Origin: Hepsetus odoe
Taxonomy: Eukaryota; Chordata; Actinopteri; Characiformes; Hepsetidae
Assembly (NCBI GenBank): GCA_017165825.1
Contig: CM029367.1
Span: 24,104,529 to 24,168,528, forward strand
DNA length: 64,000 nt
Direction of reading: 5' to 3'
How positions within the stretch are numbered: position 1 is the stretch's first letter; every line of letters begins with the position of its first letter. Both the position numbers and the translations under genes were made by a program. A model generated the notes under the pieces. It did not search any database and had not been told where the DNA came from. It saw nothing but the letters and a program-made list of their open reading frames with translations. This document shows, in pieces, positions 48,474-61,735 of the stretch.

Positions 48474-49085
48474 AGGACTGTTGAATAGCGTTTCTGATGG
48501 TGGGAGCATTCGTCAGTATAATCCACTACTTCCCTTTTCCAATACAGTCTTAAAGCTTACCTCAAAGTTGAATCACTTATCAGTATTTTGATCTTAATAG
48601 ACATGTGCTTTAGGGTTTTGTATTTCATTTATTTTTGTAGAATGAAATAGCCATCTTAGCTATGCCCAATGCACTGCAGAGGCTTGTATAGCCCTTAAAG
48701 ATCATCACTATAGGACAGTGCAGAGGCTTTTTAGAGAGGAAGAAAAAAAGGAACTAGGGGAAAGTTCACTTTCCTTTCCACTAGGGGGCAGTAGCCGTTC
48801 CTGTGAAACACAGTGCCTGTCAGTCCCACAATTTCAGCTTAGATCAGAAACATGAAACAGGCAGCCTGCCATACCACACTTGCACACACAAAAAATGTGA
48901 AATGTCTGACCATGTGTGAGGGCATGGTGTTAACTATAGTCATAGGTACTATTGACTTGGCAGACAGTACATTCATCTGGAATCTTGTTGGATAGTTTTA
49001 AAAAGAAGAAAACAAGGACTTGTAAATACTTTAATTTGCTTTCTTTGATTAAGCTGATAGAATTTTAATAAATTCTAATGAGCTT
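48121..49085 (+). terminator. btaf1: btaf1 3' UTR and poly(A) signal
   Basis: The first canonical AATAAA after the stop is at 49067-49072, followed by a T-rich stretch. This implies a 3' UTR of about 960 bp that contains a (CA)n run at 48417-48468. Confidence 0.65.
48414..48468. repeat. (CA)n microsatellite in btaf1 3' UTR
   Basis: A (TC)n lead-in is followed by a perfect CA run of about 50 bp. Confidence 0.97.
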
Positions 49086-49755
49086 TCTTGATGCCTGTCT
49101 TTTATTTATCATTATTAAGAAAAGTGCTTTAGAGAAAACATCCTTTTCATCAGAATTCTTGAGCTGATCCTCCTTTTGGAGGATTATCCTGTGCAGAAGT
49201 GCTGCAAAACCCATTTTAAATGTGTAATGATCACCTATGTGCCTACCTTGTATCTATATTGATTGATTGTTCAAATCCACTATGTGGCAGGTTTGTGTAT
49301 GCTGCTGCAGTAGATTACACAACTGTTGTGTGTGTGTGATATATTTTTTTTTTTTTTTTTTTTTTCTCAACTGTCCACTTTTAACACCCATCTCACCATT
49401 TAGCCATTTAGTTCCTGATTTTCACCCACAGAACACTCTGGGTGGACCTTTTCATTACCAGCAGGGGCACTGAAAAGTGATGCTGACTACAATGCACAGT
49501 GAGCATAAATACTAATTAAGGTTACCTATGAACCTTTCTTGTATGTTCTAAAAGAGTTCTCTTAGATGTGTTTTCTCAAAGCCAAGGATTTTACACTATG
49601 GTGAAAGGTCAAAGATGTGTCCCTAAAGACGCATCTAATCCACCACATGTGACATTAGAACCCAAAGGACATGGTATCTTTTGTCCAAAGTAAGAAAAAA
49701 GCTGAATGCTAATGGTGTCGCTTGTAGAGAATCTCTAGCCTGTTGAACAGGGTTT

Positions 49756-49756
<1 letters not shown>

Positions 49757-49789
<33 letters not shown>
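49757..49789. repeat. (GT)n microsatellite
   Basis: A perfect GT run. Confidence 0.97.
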
Positions 49790-49791
<2 letters not shown>

Positions 49792-52700
49792 CATATTAGG
49801 TCCATACGTTGCATGATCCATAGATACCTGAAGTCATCAGACAAGAAAAGAGACCGGAGCAATGAGATGAAGTGTTGAGGATTCAGTATTCAGGTGTGGG
49901 AGGCTGAGACCCTTAACCATTTATGTTGCATTTGAATCTAGACCGTCAAATTCCAACCACACTTACCAGACTTCACTCCAGAGTTTACCTGTGTTTAATA
50001 GCAGGGATCAGCCAAGTCTCGACTGCCTAGAAAGTTTCCCTAAATACTTTGAAAACAGGGTTGTTGGAAGCCTGGTCAGCATGAGTTGAAAACAAAAGAA
50101 ACAAGATTGTGGGTTCAAATCCCAGGACTGACTAGGTGTACTCACTCAGGAATATGGCCCCAACACCTTGGTCAGGGCCATGTTCCACCAACGCCTCGGG
50201 CACATTTCTGCTGCTGCCTGGTCGTTTAGGTGCCCAATTTCCTTTCTAGAATCAAAATATAAACCTTTTCAGCACGTCCTCCATCACACTTCAAGTTTGA
50301 TAAGAACTGATTGCAGAACAGTCTCGGCTTGGTTTTTAGACACATGCACACCAGAACTTCAGAAAGAGGCCATGCAAAGAAGACAAGATTTCACAGCATC
50401 ATACAACTATGTTTAATAAGATCTGCTTATTAGTACAGAAAAGGGGAAAATAATGAAGGTGGGAACTACAAACTTGAAGCAAGTCATAAGCAATAGCAGC
50501 ATTGCCCTCCATGTTTTTTTTGTTTTTTTTTAAATCACAGTTTAACTACAATGTTAGACAAGCACAGGTCCAAGTCAGTAATCTCAAAACCTTGTCATGA
50601 TAGAACCGGTCATTGGTTATAAATTTAAACAAATTAGAAAAGGAAATCAATAATATTTGCTTCTTAGGAAATGACATGACTGAAGGGGCTACAGGTTTGC
50701 CCGCCAATGACAGTGAAGCACAGGTGAATATATACTACCCAAATCTAGTGTAACATGAAATATATAGACATCTACAGAGATTATGTGAAACAGCCATCAG
50801 CGAACGGCTCTCCTTGGTCTTTTTCTTGTCCCCTCACGAAGTGTTCAGTGACCCTATTGATTACAGAGTAAGGTCGTTTTAGTACAAGGGGTACAAAATG
50901 GTTTGTGTGCTAATCGTGAAATAATACTAGACAGTATGAGCAGAACATTAACCTTGAGGAGGAGGAGGAGGAGGACACCGGCAGGTTAGTATGCAAGTCT
51001 AGGATTAGTAAAAGACCAAAACGAACAGGTACAAAAAGGCAAGCTAGAAAGAACATTCTTGCTGAGTCTGAGCTCGACCCAGAAGGGGTCCACAACACCA
51101 CTGCTGGAGCTTTACCAGACCCTCTGTCACAATGGGAGGGGGAGGGGGAGGGCACATGCTGGTTATGGTTGTGCCAGTCAACAGAGATGTGATAGTGACA
51201 TTTTAACCTAGATTATTCCATCTTTGCGGTCCAGAACTGAAGAGATGCAGGATCTGCACAGACTGACTGAGAGGACTAACTACATTCATCAGTGTACATG
51301 ATGTTTCACTGGACCTGGTCCAGCCAAGGCTGCTACAGATGGAAAAGCATCTACACGGAGCATTTGTCGCATCAACAGAGGGTGTGAAAAGCTTCCAGGA
51401 AGGTCTCGTGATTCCCCCTCTGGCCACTGAAGTTTTCACATACAGTACAAGTGGCCTTGAAGTGGTAGCAATTAAAGTAGAAGGAATTCTAGTACTATCC
51501 AGCTCCCACCCTATCAGAACATCCACCTCACATTCGCTCCTTTCTGCCATACTCTTTTATTGCCTATTCGTTCAATACACCGCCAATTACTTTACATCAC
51601 CAAGCATCATCTGCTATCTTTTAGTTTTGCTTTTTTCCCCATACTTTAGATCGTCTAATGTAAGCGACATCAGCGAGTTAACACAAAGCATTTGCATTTC
51701 AAAAACTCTAGACACTTGAGTTACATTACAAAGGTTTTCAGCTTCATAAAATAAAATGAACAAAAAGATTTTTTTTCTTAAGAATTAGCATCATAAAATT
51801 AATTTATTCCAAGTAAAAATACAAAATAATATTAATGACATTGACCAGATATGAAAGTCTCCCCCAGAAATAGCTAATATTAATGGTTGAGAAATAAGTC
51901 TGTAAAGAAATATGAAATAAAAAAAAGAAAACAAAAATATGTAAATGTTTTAATTCCTTTCTTTTTTGCAAAAATCTCTAAAAATAATGAAAAATTTTCT
52001 CAGTACAAAGGCTACATTACCACTGGAAGGTACTAGCATGTAGAGTAGGTAAATACACAGTAGAAAATGATTTTAGTGAATCACAATGCTTGCAATGAAA
52101 ATAAATCTGCAATAAAGATTTATGCCTCTTTTTCTTTTCATTTTTTCTTTTTTACAAACAGTACAAACAGTATTGCACATTACAACAAAGAATCAAGATT
52201 ATAGCCTTAAAAAAAATGGGACTAATTCAAGTCTTAGGTGAATAGAAGGCCACCAATACCGCTGATGCACCTTGGGGGCTTTCGATCAAGTTACAGTTGA
52301 AACTTTTAGTATCTTTCCATTTTAAAAATAATATTCTTCCTTTCTCTCTTTCCCTCTCACTCCAGCTCTGTTTTCTCAGATTTCTCAAGAATCTCCCCAA
52401 ATGATTTTAGCTTAAAGTATGGTGAGAAATCAGGGCTTTTACGAAACAAAGAGGTTCACTTACAGTTCTTTATAGAAAATAAATAAACGTGAACAGAAGA
52501 ATAACTTTACTGGTCGGTGTCAATGATCGATTAGAAATTTTTTACAAAAACATGGGAAAGATCTTCCGCTTTCTAAGCACCTATAGGACTCTTAACTCAT
52601 GATTTTTCTTTTTTTTTGTTTGCTGTTGGGATAGGGAGGGATTTGAAAGCTTATGCTTTTTTGTTGTTTAATTTTTAACACTGTCATGTCTTGTTGGGGG

Positions 52701-53032
52701 GAAATCTTTGAACTGCTTTTCCGTTTCAAGGTAGACTCTACACTTCAGCTAACATTTACTAGATTAACGTTATAAAGCTCTAGCTCCTTCAGTTGTTTTT
52801 TTTTTTTTTTTTTTTTTACATTTTTTTCAAAAAAAATTAAAATAAAAGTAAAAGCAAATAAACATGACAAAAATAAAATTAACCATCTGTTAAATCATCT
52901 TCTTGCAAATTTAAATTAATATATATTTTGTATTTGAATAAACTTACTTAGAAAATATCAATTTCTCTCCTATATTTCAAGATTGAGGTATTGCAAAAGA
53001 TCATGTCAGTCAGAAAGCACACATTTTCTAGG

Positions 53033-53065
53033 TCTCTCTCTCTCTCTCGCGCTCTCTCTCTCTCT

Positions 53066-53108
<43 letters not shown>
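53033..53108. repeat. (TC)n plus poly-A tract
   Basis: A CT run of about 38 bp with one CGC break is followed by about 38 A residues. Confidence 0.97.
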
Positions 53109-53110
<2 letters not shown>

Positions 53111-54219
53111 GCTGACTGATAGCTAACCATCCAAATACAAAGAGTAGTGCATAACAAATGTCTATTACAGAAAAGGAACAAATATAGAAAACCCTTCTGG
53201 GCAGGGAAGGAAATCACAAAGCCGCCCAGTATTCACGTCCGTAAGGATTCTCACTCTTTCTCATGAACCTCATGGTTAGTTTTCTGGGTTTTTTCTCTAA
53301 CAGTAAAAAAAGTAGTTTTTTTGTTGACATTTTCCTTTTTTCTGAAACAAAACAAAAACACAACACAAACGATTCATCCTAAAAAAAGAAATAAAAAAAA
53401 AAAAAAAACCCAGGCTGCAGGGCTTTCCCCACGATAAATGAGAACAGGGATGTGATGCACACATGACTCGCGGTGTTTGGAGGATCACATCCTCACACCA
53501 GGCATGTGCTGAAGCCTCAGTGTTGCCAAGCGCCCGACTCGCTCATCAGCAAGCTCTTCCCCAGGTCAGCAGCCAATACTTGTTTTTTCATGTGTTTTTC
53601 AATAACCCTTTAACCCCCATTAACCCTACATCCCACCCCACCCCATTGCTCAAGCCCATAACCGTAGACGATTTCATTTTATAAAAATATCCACCATCAT
53701 TATTAGCAGGTTGTTTCTATTCTTCAAGCTTTGCAGGAAATTTCCGTATATAAACGTAGCAAGCAAACAATGTTCTGGCAATGTTACTCCAATGCCCTAC
53801 AGCCTCGCTGTTTCAGCTTGTGTATGAGGGCCTCTGAGGGAGCGTATTCTCTCCATTTTTGTTTCTTTTCTTTTCTTTTCAGAGACAGTGTTTTCTTCTT
53901 TCTGATCACCTTCCTATTCAGGCTGGAGTAAGGTACAGGGCCTGACGTGCTGTTAGTTCTAGTGAAACGGCGGTGTGTCTGTGGTTTGAGTGTAGACAGT
54001 GAGAACTCTTTGGTGGGTTGAGTTTTTTTTTTTTTTTTTTTTTTCCTTTTTTTTTTGTCTTTTTCTACATTTTGGTAGGAGATATGACAATATACTATAA
54101 AAGATCTCAAGATCAAGCTCACCTTTTGTCTGCATTATGTGAGAACTAGTAAAACATGTTTGTAGGTGTTAATGTCAACATGTAAAAGCCAGAGGGACGA
54201 CACTGAAGGAAGAGACTAG

Positions 54220-54223
54220 GGGT

Positions 54224-54254
<31 letters not shown>

Positions 54255-54275
54255 TGTGTGTGTGTGTGTGTGTGC
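54220..54275. repeat. (TG)n microsatellite
   Basis: TG run interrupted by GAGAGAG. Confidence 0.95.
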
Positions 54276-55303
54276 GCTGTATACACTGGGTATGAAGTTT
54301 CACAGGACTTATGTTAGACATCAATAACAGTTAAAGCGAATCACAGTTCTAGGCATACTTAAACCTAACTACGTACTGTAAAAAAAATTGCACAAATATA
54401 TTAACAATCACTGCAAAAATGTTATTCACCGACTATAGAGACAGTTTGTTTAAGCCTATCCTACATCTAGGCCTTTTAACTCTTAATTGCAGTGTAGTAA
54501 TCTGGTCTTGCTCTCACTCTCCCTCTCAGCGCTCGGACACGAACCAGGCCGAGTTTCACTGGAGGGAGATCATCCACCAGGACTCCCACACCCATAGCTT
54601 CTCTTTCCTGTCCAGTTTTCGTGCTCTGTGTTCATCTATGGTGTGCAAAGTGGGCCAAGTTGAATAGTAGACTCAATACTAAAATTCTATTGCATGCAGC
54701 AACCTGATTCGGATAAACATGCAGTTTTAGGGGCAAACGCTGGGGGGTGAAGAGCCCCCTCCTGCTCGCCTGTCCACCTCACAAACCAGGTGCCCAAACC
54801 TTTCCTCATCTCATCCACACCCTAGCCTGAATAAAGTACTATGGTATAGGTTCCTATACCATGGATTTAGCAGCAAAAGCTATTGCAGCATAACATGTAC
54901 ATAACACTAAAAATAATATTATTCAAAATATGAAGGCCTAAAACTTGGAAGCAAAGAAAACATTTCTGATCGCGTACATGAGGTATTAATAGTACTATTT
55001 CCAAAATGGAGAGCAAATAGGTGTATTCTAATTTGGGTGAATTTCTGCCTTTTTTTTTTTTTAACTACTGAACATCATAATTGTTAATATTTGCTACATG
55101 ATCAGCCACCTATATTTGAATTTCTTAACTGATATATGTTTCACCTTTGGTTTTTTTTTTCCTCTCTCACTCCCTCATTTTGTACAGGGGCAAACTTCTA
55201 CCATTTCTGAAAATAAGTGCATGCTCCTTTCACAAAAATCCAGAGTTATCTATGAGCTATGAGTTTATAGAAATTTCCAAAAAATATATATATATATTTT
55301 TAA

Positions 55304-55305
55304 AC

Positions 55306-55360
<55 letters not shown>
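55304..55360. repeat. (AT)n microsatellite in probable cpeb3 3' UTR
   Basis: More than 25 AT units with another short AT block at 55284-55295. The sequence is self-complementary. Confidence 0.97.
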
Positions 55361-55362
<2 letters not shown>

Positions 55363-55785
55363 TGTTTGTATGTTTAGTCTCACACTTGTCTAATGGTATC
55401 ATACAGGGAACACTGACTGACCAATTAAAAAAAATTAAATTAAAAAAATAAAAAAATAAAATTTGAAAAGAACAGTATTCTCACAACCTAGATAACAACA
55501 TCAAGTGTGGTCTGTGTACATGTGTGCCAAAGTGCAATTTCTGAGCAGAAAGACTCTCAAAATTCTTATTTGTCTGAATGTTCATTAACAGAGAGTATAG
55601 TGGACAAAGATATTAAGAGCTGTGATGACTCTTTTTTTTTTTCTAAAAAGAAAAGATAAAAGACCCATGTTATCCTCAGGTGTAGTCGTGATGGTGGTGG
55701 TTAGTTGGTTGATCGGGGGGGGGAGGGGTGGTCAGCACTGATCCGGGCTGTGCATTGGTGTAGGGGGGAAGGGGGGTGATGGACA

Positions 55786-58700
55786 TCAGCTCCAGCGGAA
55801 AGAGACGTGGCGGGGCCGGTCTCCTCCCTCTTTGACCAGCGGTTTGTGGAACTCGCGGCCAGCACGGGAGTGGATGCTGGCCCAGCAGTACTCACAGTAG
55901 TACTGCAGGCAGGTGACGTTGGCACAGAAGAATGGGGCAAACTTTCCGCCACAGCGTGCTCCCTGACACTCATCACACATCTGATCGTCCAGCACGTAAG
56001 GCTTCACCTCCACCTGCGCCCAGAGACAGAGGATTATTGCTGATGGGTTTGACCGAAACAGTCGACAGCAGAACTTGGCATGGGGAACGAACACATAATA
56101 ATGTATTTGTTTAAAAAAAAAAAACCTGGCACTGGGCAGACACTGAGATTTAATCAATATCTCAAACCAATATTCAATAGAGCATCCGTTACACACTTGA
56201 ACAGCGGAATGTTTAGGTGATGCAGGAATAATGCACTTAAAAGTCTTATTTTTCTCAATTTTACCCATTTAAGCTTTTGGATATAATTTTAAGTTACATT
56301 CAAATGAGATTTTTCTAACATTTTTCTAGGTTTTGTAATGTGGGATATCAGCATTGCCATATAAATCCCACATCTGTGCATCCCCCAAAAAATGTATTAA
56401 ATTTGTGACATTTGGTGACAATGCTTTTTAAGAGGTCCGTGATTGTGTTTGTCACATTCATGAGTGATGCAAAAAAAGAAGGAAACCTTTGGTTTAGATT
56501 CAGTTTGGAACCTTTACAGGTAGATCTCCAGGAGGACGTTTGCTGACAACTGTTTTACGTTGTATGACACCTCATTTCTAGAATTTTCGATTTTTCCACC
56601 CAGGTTCACTCCATTGTCTTTGTAATTGCAGGCATTTACACTTGTGTAAGAAAATCAATTACTGCTAATGATTCTGCTATCAGGCGACGTTTAAAGTCAG
56701 CGCTTAGACGTAAACCTGGAGTCTGTCTTCATTGTCCAATGACATGAACATGGAAAATGTGTCACCATCACTTTTGTGACTAAATGGCACACAGATGCAG
56801 CAATTATACTCGGCCTTCCCTCAAATATCACACATCAAAGAACAGATCCAGCTCCCTCCCGAGTAATCAGAACCTCTGAAAAGAACTGAATGAAAAAATG
56901 TATAAATAAATCAGTGAGCTGTGGATCACAACATGCTACAGGTTTGATGCACTTGGCAGGAACCACAAATTAAAAATGGAACAAAAATGTACCATAGAAA
57001 GGGTTTCATTTTGGTGAAATTCCAGAATTCTTTGGAGATTAATCATGCAAACTCAATATAATAATAATATATACCAATTTGTAATCATTCTGCTAACTGG
57101 CTATGATCACAACCCTTTTAAAATAAGTAAGTAAACAACAACTTTAACAGTGTTTCTGCAAACCATGCATCAGAACAACACATTTACAGGCATGTAAGCA
57201 GTGCTGTGACTGTTACCCAATTAAAGAACTATGGCAGCTTTATAGTTCCATCAATGGAAATAAAATGCATTAAATATTTTTTGCTTCTAACAAAGCTGTA
57301 GTATTTGAGTCTTTGATATAATGATGAGAATTGTTTATTCTGTCCTGCCCCAATCAGCTACCCAAACACATAAATACATACACACACACACAAACAGCCT
57401 CAACCCAATCTGACTGTCCTGGCAGACTTCCAGTCTTAGCCTGGTCACCAGCAGTTATGCCCTGCAGGACAACATGCCTAAAATAGCCAGAGGCTCCACT
57501 GGATATGCATGTGAAAGAAAAAGCAATGGTCTATAATTAGGCAGACGGTGTCTGAGACTTCAAATGGCTGTCAGTCCTCCAGAAGCCAATGGTTGTGTTG
57601 ATTACATGGCCGGCCTCAAGGTTTCCGCTCACATTGTTGGAAATGGGAAATATTCTGAGGGCGATCATGACACACTGGCAAAGAGAATGGACTGCCTGGA
57701 AGTATAGAGCTTTGAGAGGAATGATCTACGATGTCATCTAACTCCAAACATACACTTGGTCCCACATAAACACAATAATACAAAAAAAAATAAAAATTAT
57801 AGGAGACCGACTTTGAAAGCAAGGGTGTGGTGCTCTGCGATGGTCTAGCCATTCTGTCCACTACACATATGTAGAAGGAGGTTTGCACAATATATAAAAA
57901 CTTAAACAACAATACCAACAATATGATGTGGAAAACAGTTTAATGGTGTCTCAATATTTTTATGTATTTATTTATTTATTTTTAGCCTATGGACACAGAT
58001 TCAACCATTCAAACCAAACCAAAAGTATAGCTTAGAAGTCCCTCTGTGCAATGCTCAACAGTGAAGAATAGTAAAGTTCATTTTCTAGATGTACTTACCC
58101 GTTTGTCAATGTCATTGTGTTGCAGCTGGACAAATCGAGCACTGATGGCAGCAATGTAGCTCTGCTGATTGGAGAAAGCAACTCGGCCCGCCCCTTTGGG
58201 GTACTTTAACTCAGGATCAGTGTCGATGCCAGCATAGCACACGCCGCCATACAGCCTGTCCATAATCATCGCCAGCTCAACTACACATGCACAAAAACAG
58301 ACAGTGAAAAGTAGAGTACATGTAGAGTGATAGAGGCACAAAAAGGTTAAATGAAAGACAAATTTACAATACGTTCCAATGTTTGTTCTGCAATTAGAAA
58401 TCTTAGCTAAATATTTCTCCACCAGACCTGGACAGTTTACTTCTTAAAAGGACACCGCGACTGTTAGTACTAGTACTAGCAGTAATTGGGTACAAAGCAC
58501 AAAAACAAACCCGTTCACTCACCCGCGCGTAGAGGTCGTGGAACCCCTCCAACAAAGATGGTCTTACGAGGGTCCAGAGGTTGGGAGCCGTCCATCACAT
58601 AATCACTGTCACTCAGGTTCCACGGTCGGATTTGGACCTGTAGAATAGAGAAGGTCTCCATCTGTTCTCAACTTCTCAAAACCATTGCTTTCTGAAGGAA

Positions 58701-59128
58701 AATGACAGCTTTTCCCAACAAAAATGGCCGCATGCCAATGGCAACATATGATAAAGGCACAGCGGCTATTTAAACAAAGATGACTAATCCAAAAAAAGTC
58801 TGTTGCTCAGAAAGAGAAGGCTTCTGAACACTTCTGCTAAACCAAGAGACATGAAGAAGAAGGACTAGCAGCGAAAATAAATGATTAATTTGACATTTCA
58901 AAAACTGAGAGGGTCCATTTTTATTTCTCTCCAAAATTCCTTCTGATTCCTCCTGATTAGGAGCTTGTAATAAAGCCACACAAGTGCATTATTCTGCAGT
59001 TAAACTCACTGGTTTATCTTTGATAGTGGGGCTGGAAACACACAAGTACAGCTTTCCATCTTCTTCAATACAGGCATCAATGAGGGCCTGCACAGAGCTC
59101 TCCTCCTGAAACAGCAGGAAAGCATAGC
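55786..59128 (-). CDS. cpeb3: CPEB3 C-terminal part (RRM1 end, RRM2, ZZ domain), four last exons
   Basis: CPEB3 binds U-rich elements in mRNA 3' UTRs and controls their translation, notably in neurons. Exons in transcript order are 59010-59128, 58523-58637, 58099-58280 and 55786-56013 (stop TGA). All joints are GT-AG and in phase, giving about 214 codons. The first exon is the end of RRM1 (YAFLLFQEESS, LYLCVSSP). RRM2 has KTIFVGGVPRPLR and GAGRVAFSNQQSYIAAISA. The last exon is the Cys/His-rich ZZ domain, with CDECQGARCGGKF, FFCANVTC, YYCEYCW and H...REFH. The end GDRPRHVSFRWS is typical. The paralogue choice (3 rather than 2 or 4) rests on DGSQPL, HNDIDKR and QMCDEC, and on linkage to btaf1; CPEB4 is the alternative. 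The start lies beyond the window. Confidence 0.93.
56014..58098 (-). other. cpeb3: cpeb3 last intron
   Basis: A 2.1-kb GT-AG intron between the RRM2-end exon and the ZZ exon. I saw no repeats or open frames of note in it apart from a short CA tract near 57378-57393. Confidence 0.8.
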
Positions 59129-59879
59129 CTAGAGAGGGAGAGAAAGATAGGAGAGGGAACTGAAAACATGGTTATGAGCAGAACTTGTATTGCATATTTT
59201 TTTCTTGAGCAGATTTGATCAGCTAAGACACACACACACACACACACTCAATATCATTGTGATCTTGAATGGGCCAAAGTTGGCCTCAAGTAGGCTGCAT
59301 TGCAAAAAATGAGAATCTATTTTGGTTAAAGCTGGCCACTATGCGATAGGCAACATACGTTGACAGTTCTTAGAATAGCTGTCGTGTCACAAACTACATT
59401 GTCTAGACAGTTTGCAGAGTGCTTACTTTTTGGGTATAAGCTTCCACTAATTTTTGGCTGCACTAGACACATTTTCTAGAGCACAATTAACGGAAGCAAA
59501 CTTTAAATCTATTTGAACTAACTACTTTGGGTGTTCAGAGTTCGTGGTAAATTGGCAAAAATGTCAATTTATAGTTGCAACGCCAGAGTGCTTGCGATCC
59601 ACACAAACAGAGCATCTTAAACAGCATGTTTATTAGGCATTATTACATTTTATATATGGACCATAAATATATTAATCAAGAGTCATGTTTGCTTGCTAAC
59701 TGAAACATAAAAATACATTTTGTGTGCATGTTATTTATTTATTTATTTATTTATTTGTGCGTGTTCCAGGAGGCTCCTGCCTATACAGCAGCAGGTGCAG
59801 TGGAACACACATGAGGCAGGCATGTGGCATTGGGCCAGTGGAGGCTTGAGACAGAGCCCGACTGAATCTGTGCATGTCT

Positions 59880-60030
59880 GAGGGAAAGAGGGAGATTTGA
59901 AAGTGCCCGAGGAGCAGTGACAGGGACAGTATCTTGCTCAAGGGTACCTCAGGGCAACCTACTGGTAAGGGAATCAATCTTCCGATCCAGGGGCAACTCC
60001 CTTACCACTAGGCCACCGCTGCTGCCCCTT
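59880..60030 (-). repeat. SINE family A, reverse, in cpeb3 intron
   Basis: The + strand reads gaaagtgcccgaggagcagt, gacagtatcttgctcaaggg, cagggcaacctactggtaag and accactaggccaccgctgct, the complement of the family A body and tRNA-like head. The B box is degraded. Confidence 0.8.
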
Positions 60031-60049
60031 ATTGAAGGGATCTTTATCC

Positions 60050-60630
60050 TTTGTATATTGTCAATTTCACAAAGAACTGAGCCACAGGAAAACCTTCATT
60101 TTAGACGCAAGTGGAAGGTTAACAAAGCAATATCAACTGTCCCAGATCAGATTCCTCAAGTCCTCTCAGGCTAATAAGGAAGGTAAAAGAGAAGTCAATA
60201 GTTACTTCAAAAGAGTTAAGACTGCCTGAACACACAATGCTCGTATGATAAGAAAGATCGTCTGGTATGATACCACAGAAGAGCTATTGTTGTCCAAATG
60301 GCTGAAAATCAGTGAACGTATGACCACAGAAGGCTTAGAGTGAATAGTTTAAGAATATCTGAAGAACCATCACAATGAGTTAATGGTTCTGACATGGCTA
60401 AATTCCTCAGATCTCATTCGGATCGAGAACTAGTGTCTATGGAAGCACAATCTTATAACTCGCAGGGCTTAAGAAATCTGCAGCAAACATCCTGGTGTCA
60501 AACACATCGACACACCTTAAGAGGTCTTGTAGTTTTCATGCCTTGGCACGTCACAGCTGTTTGGGGGACTTACCCAAAATTTGACAGGTGGATTAAATGT
60601 TATGGCCAATCAGTGTGTAAATATGTGTTC
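60050..60630 (+). mobile_element. Tc1/mariner-like remnant in cpeb3 intron
   Basis: The + strand encodes a decayed transposase end. It includes an NLQQTSWCQTHRHTLRGLV segment, related to the SWCQIPQHTFRGL segment of the family, then MPWHVTAVWG. It ends with gttatggccaatcagtgtgt. The upstream part carries diverged transposase-like sequence with many stops. Confidence 0.6.
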
Positions 60631-61186
60631 CCTCCATTGTATATACACAAATCATATCTGATTAATTTTCAAGGTTCCTTCACAAACTACTGGTCACAAT
60701 GAACTTTTCCAAATTTTATAACATTTTATAACAGCATGTTATGATACAGTATCAGGCGCTTAATAAACAAAGTCTAATTGGGTTCTTAACAACATGGAAT
60801 AAGTGTGTGACGATTATATAAAGTGTTTTTGTTGATAATCGGGTCTATCAACAAAGCTGCAGGAAGCTAGAGCGTGTGAGAAAGTTTGTGCACAGGTAAG
60901 TGATTCCATTTTAAAAGCCTGCACTTAAGGGTTTGAAAGAAAGTGCTGGGTGGGGCAACACTAGAAGCAGAGAGGACTAAGGGGACAGAGCTGAATAAGA
61001 CCACCAAAATAATTAGGGTGGCTGACGCTGTGTGTGTGTGTGTGTGTGTTTGTCTTAGTCAGACCCTGTTTACATCACAACTCCACATCACTCTCACTTC
61101 TTTCTCTCACTCTCTTCGGAGCTCATGTGGCCTTAAGTTTTCTTCAACACTGCAATTCCTTATTTGTATGTATTGCACTGTGAGAG

Positions 61187-61189
<3 letters not shown>

Positions 61190-61226
<37 letters not shown>
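61190..61226. repeat. (GT)n microsatellite
   Basis: Perfect GT run in the cpeb3 intron. Confidence 0.97.
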
Positions 61227-61227
<1 letters not shown>

Positions 61228-61689
61228 TTTCAAGTCATGGTAAACCTACTAACTGTGAACAGTAAGAAGTCATGCAGTGTGTGCTAAGAGAGAACAGCTG
61301 TACTACTGTATACTGGCTTCACCGCAAAACACAAACACACAGAACTGCAGTGGTTGGACTTCAGGTCTGCAGCTTCACACTCTTGCGTGCTGCCACGCAC
61401 GCAAACACACACTATTTATTGAAAAGCCATTTTTACAGCACATCCTACCTTCACCAGCTTTCCACCAGAGAGAATTTACCCCTCAGTGGAGTTAAGCATC
61501 TAACTTCCCTCCATCATCTACCTGAGTACAGCCCTATCCCTGCATCGTCATTAAAGCTGCAGGTGCTAAAACACACACCTACTTCTGGACAGACAGTAGC
61601 AAAACTCATCTCCCACGGGTAAGCAACTGGAGGGGAAAGTGGACAAGCAGAGAGACACAGAAAGCCAAACAAAAAAGTGAGGGGGGGAA

Positions 61690-61690
61690 G

Positions 61691-61733
<43 letters not shown>
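61690..61733. repeat. poly-A tract
   Basis: About 44 consecutive A residues preceded by a G run. On the opposite strand it creates a spurious poly-Phe open frame. Confidence 0.97.

Positions 61734-61735
<2 letters not shown>

Larger units (their letters stand above)
50420..55785 (-). other. cpeb3: probable cpeb3 3' UTR region
   Basis: This stretch follows the cpeb3 stop on the - strand. It is AT-rich and free of the SINE and Tc1 copies that fill the other gaps, which suits a long UTR. It holds simple repeats: a poly-A run with an adjacent (CT)n at 53033-53108, (TG)n at 54222-54272, and poly-A/T tracts. Several - strand AATAAA or ATTAAA sequences exist, so I cannot fix the transcript end. The left border is a guess. 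Confidence 0.4.

Noticed and set aside
50160..50420. An 82-codon open frame between btaf1 and cpeb3
   Set aside because: It starts in degenerate repeat-like sequence with a B-box-like motif near 50110, and shows no recognisable domain.
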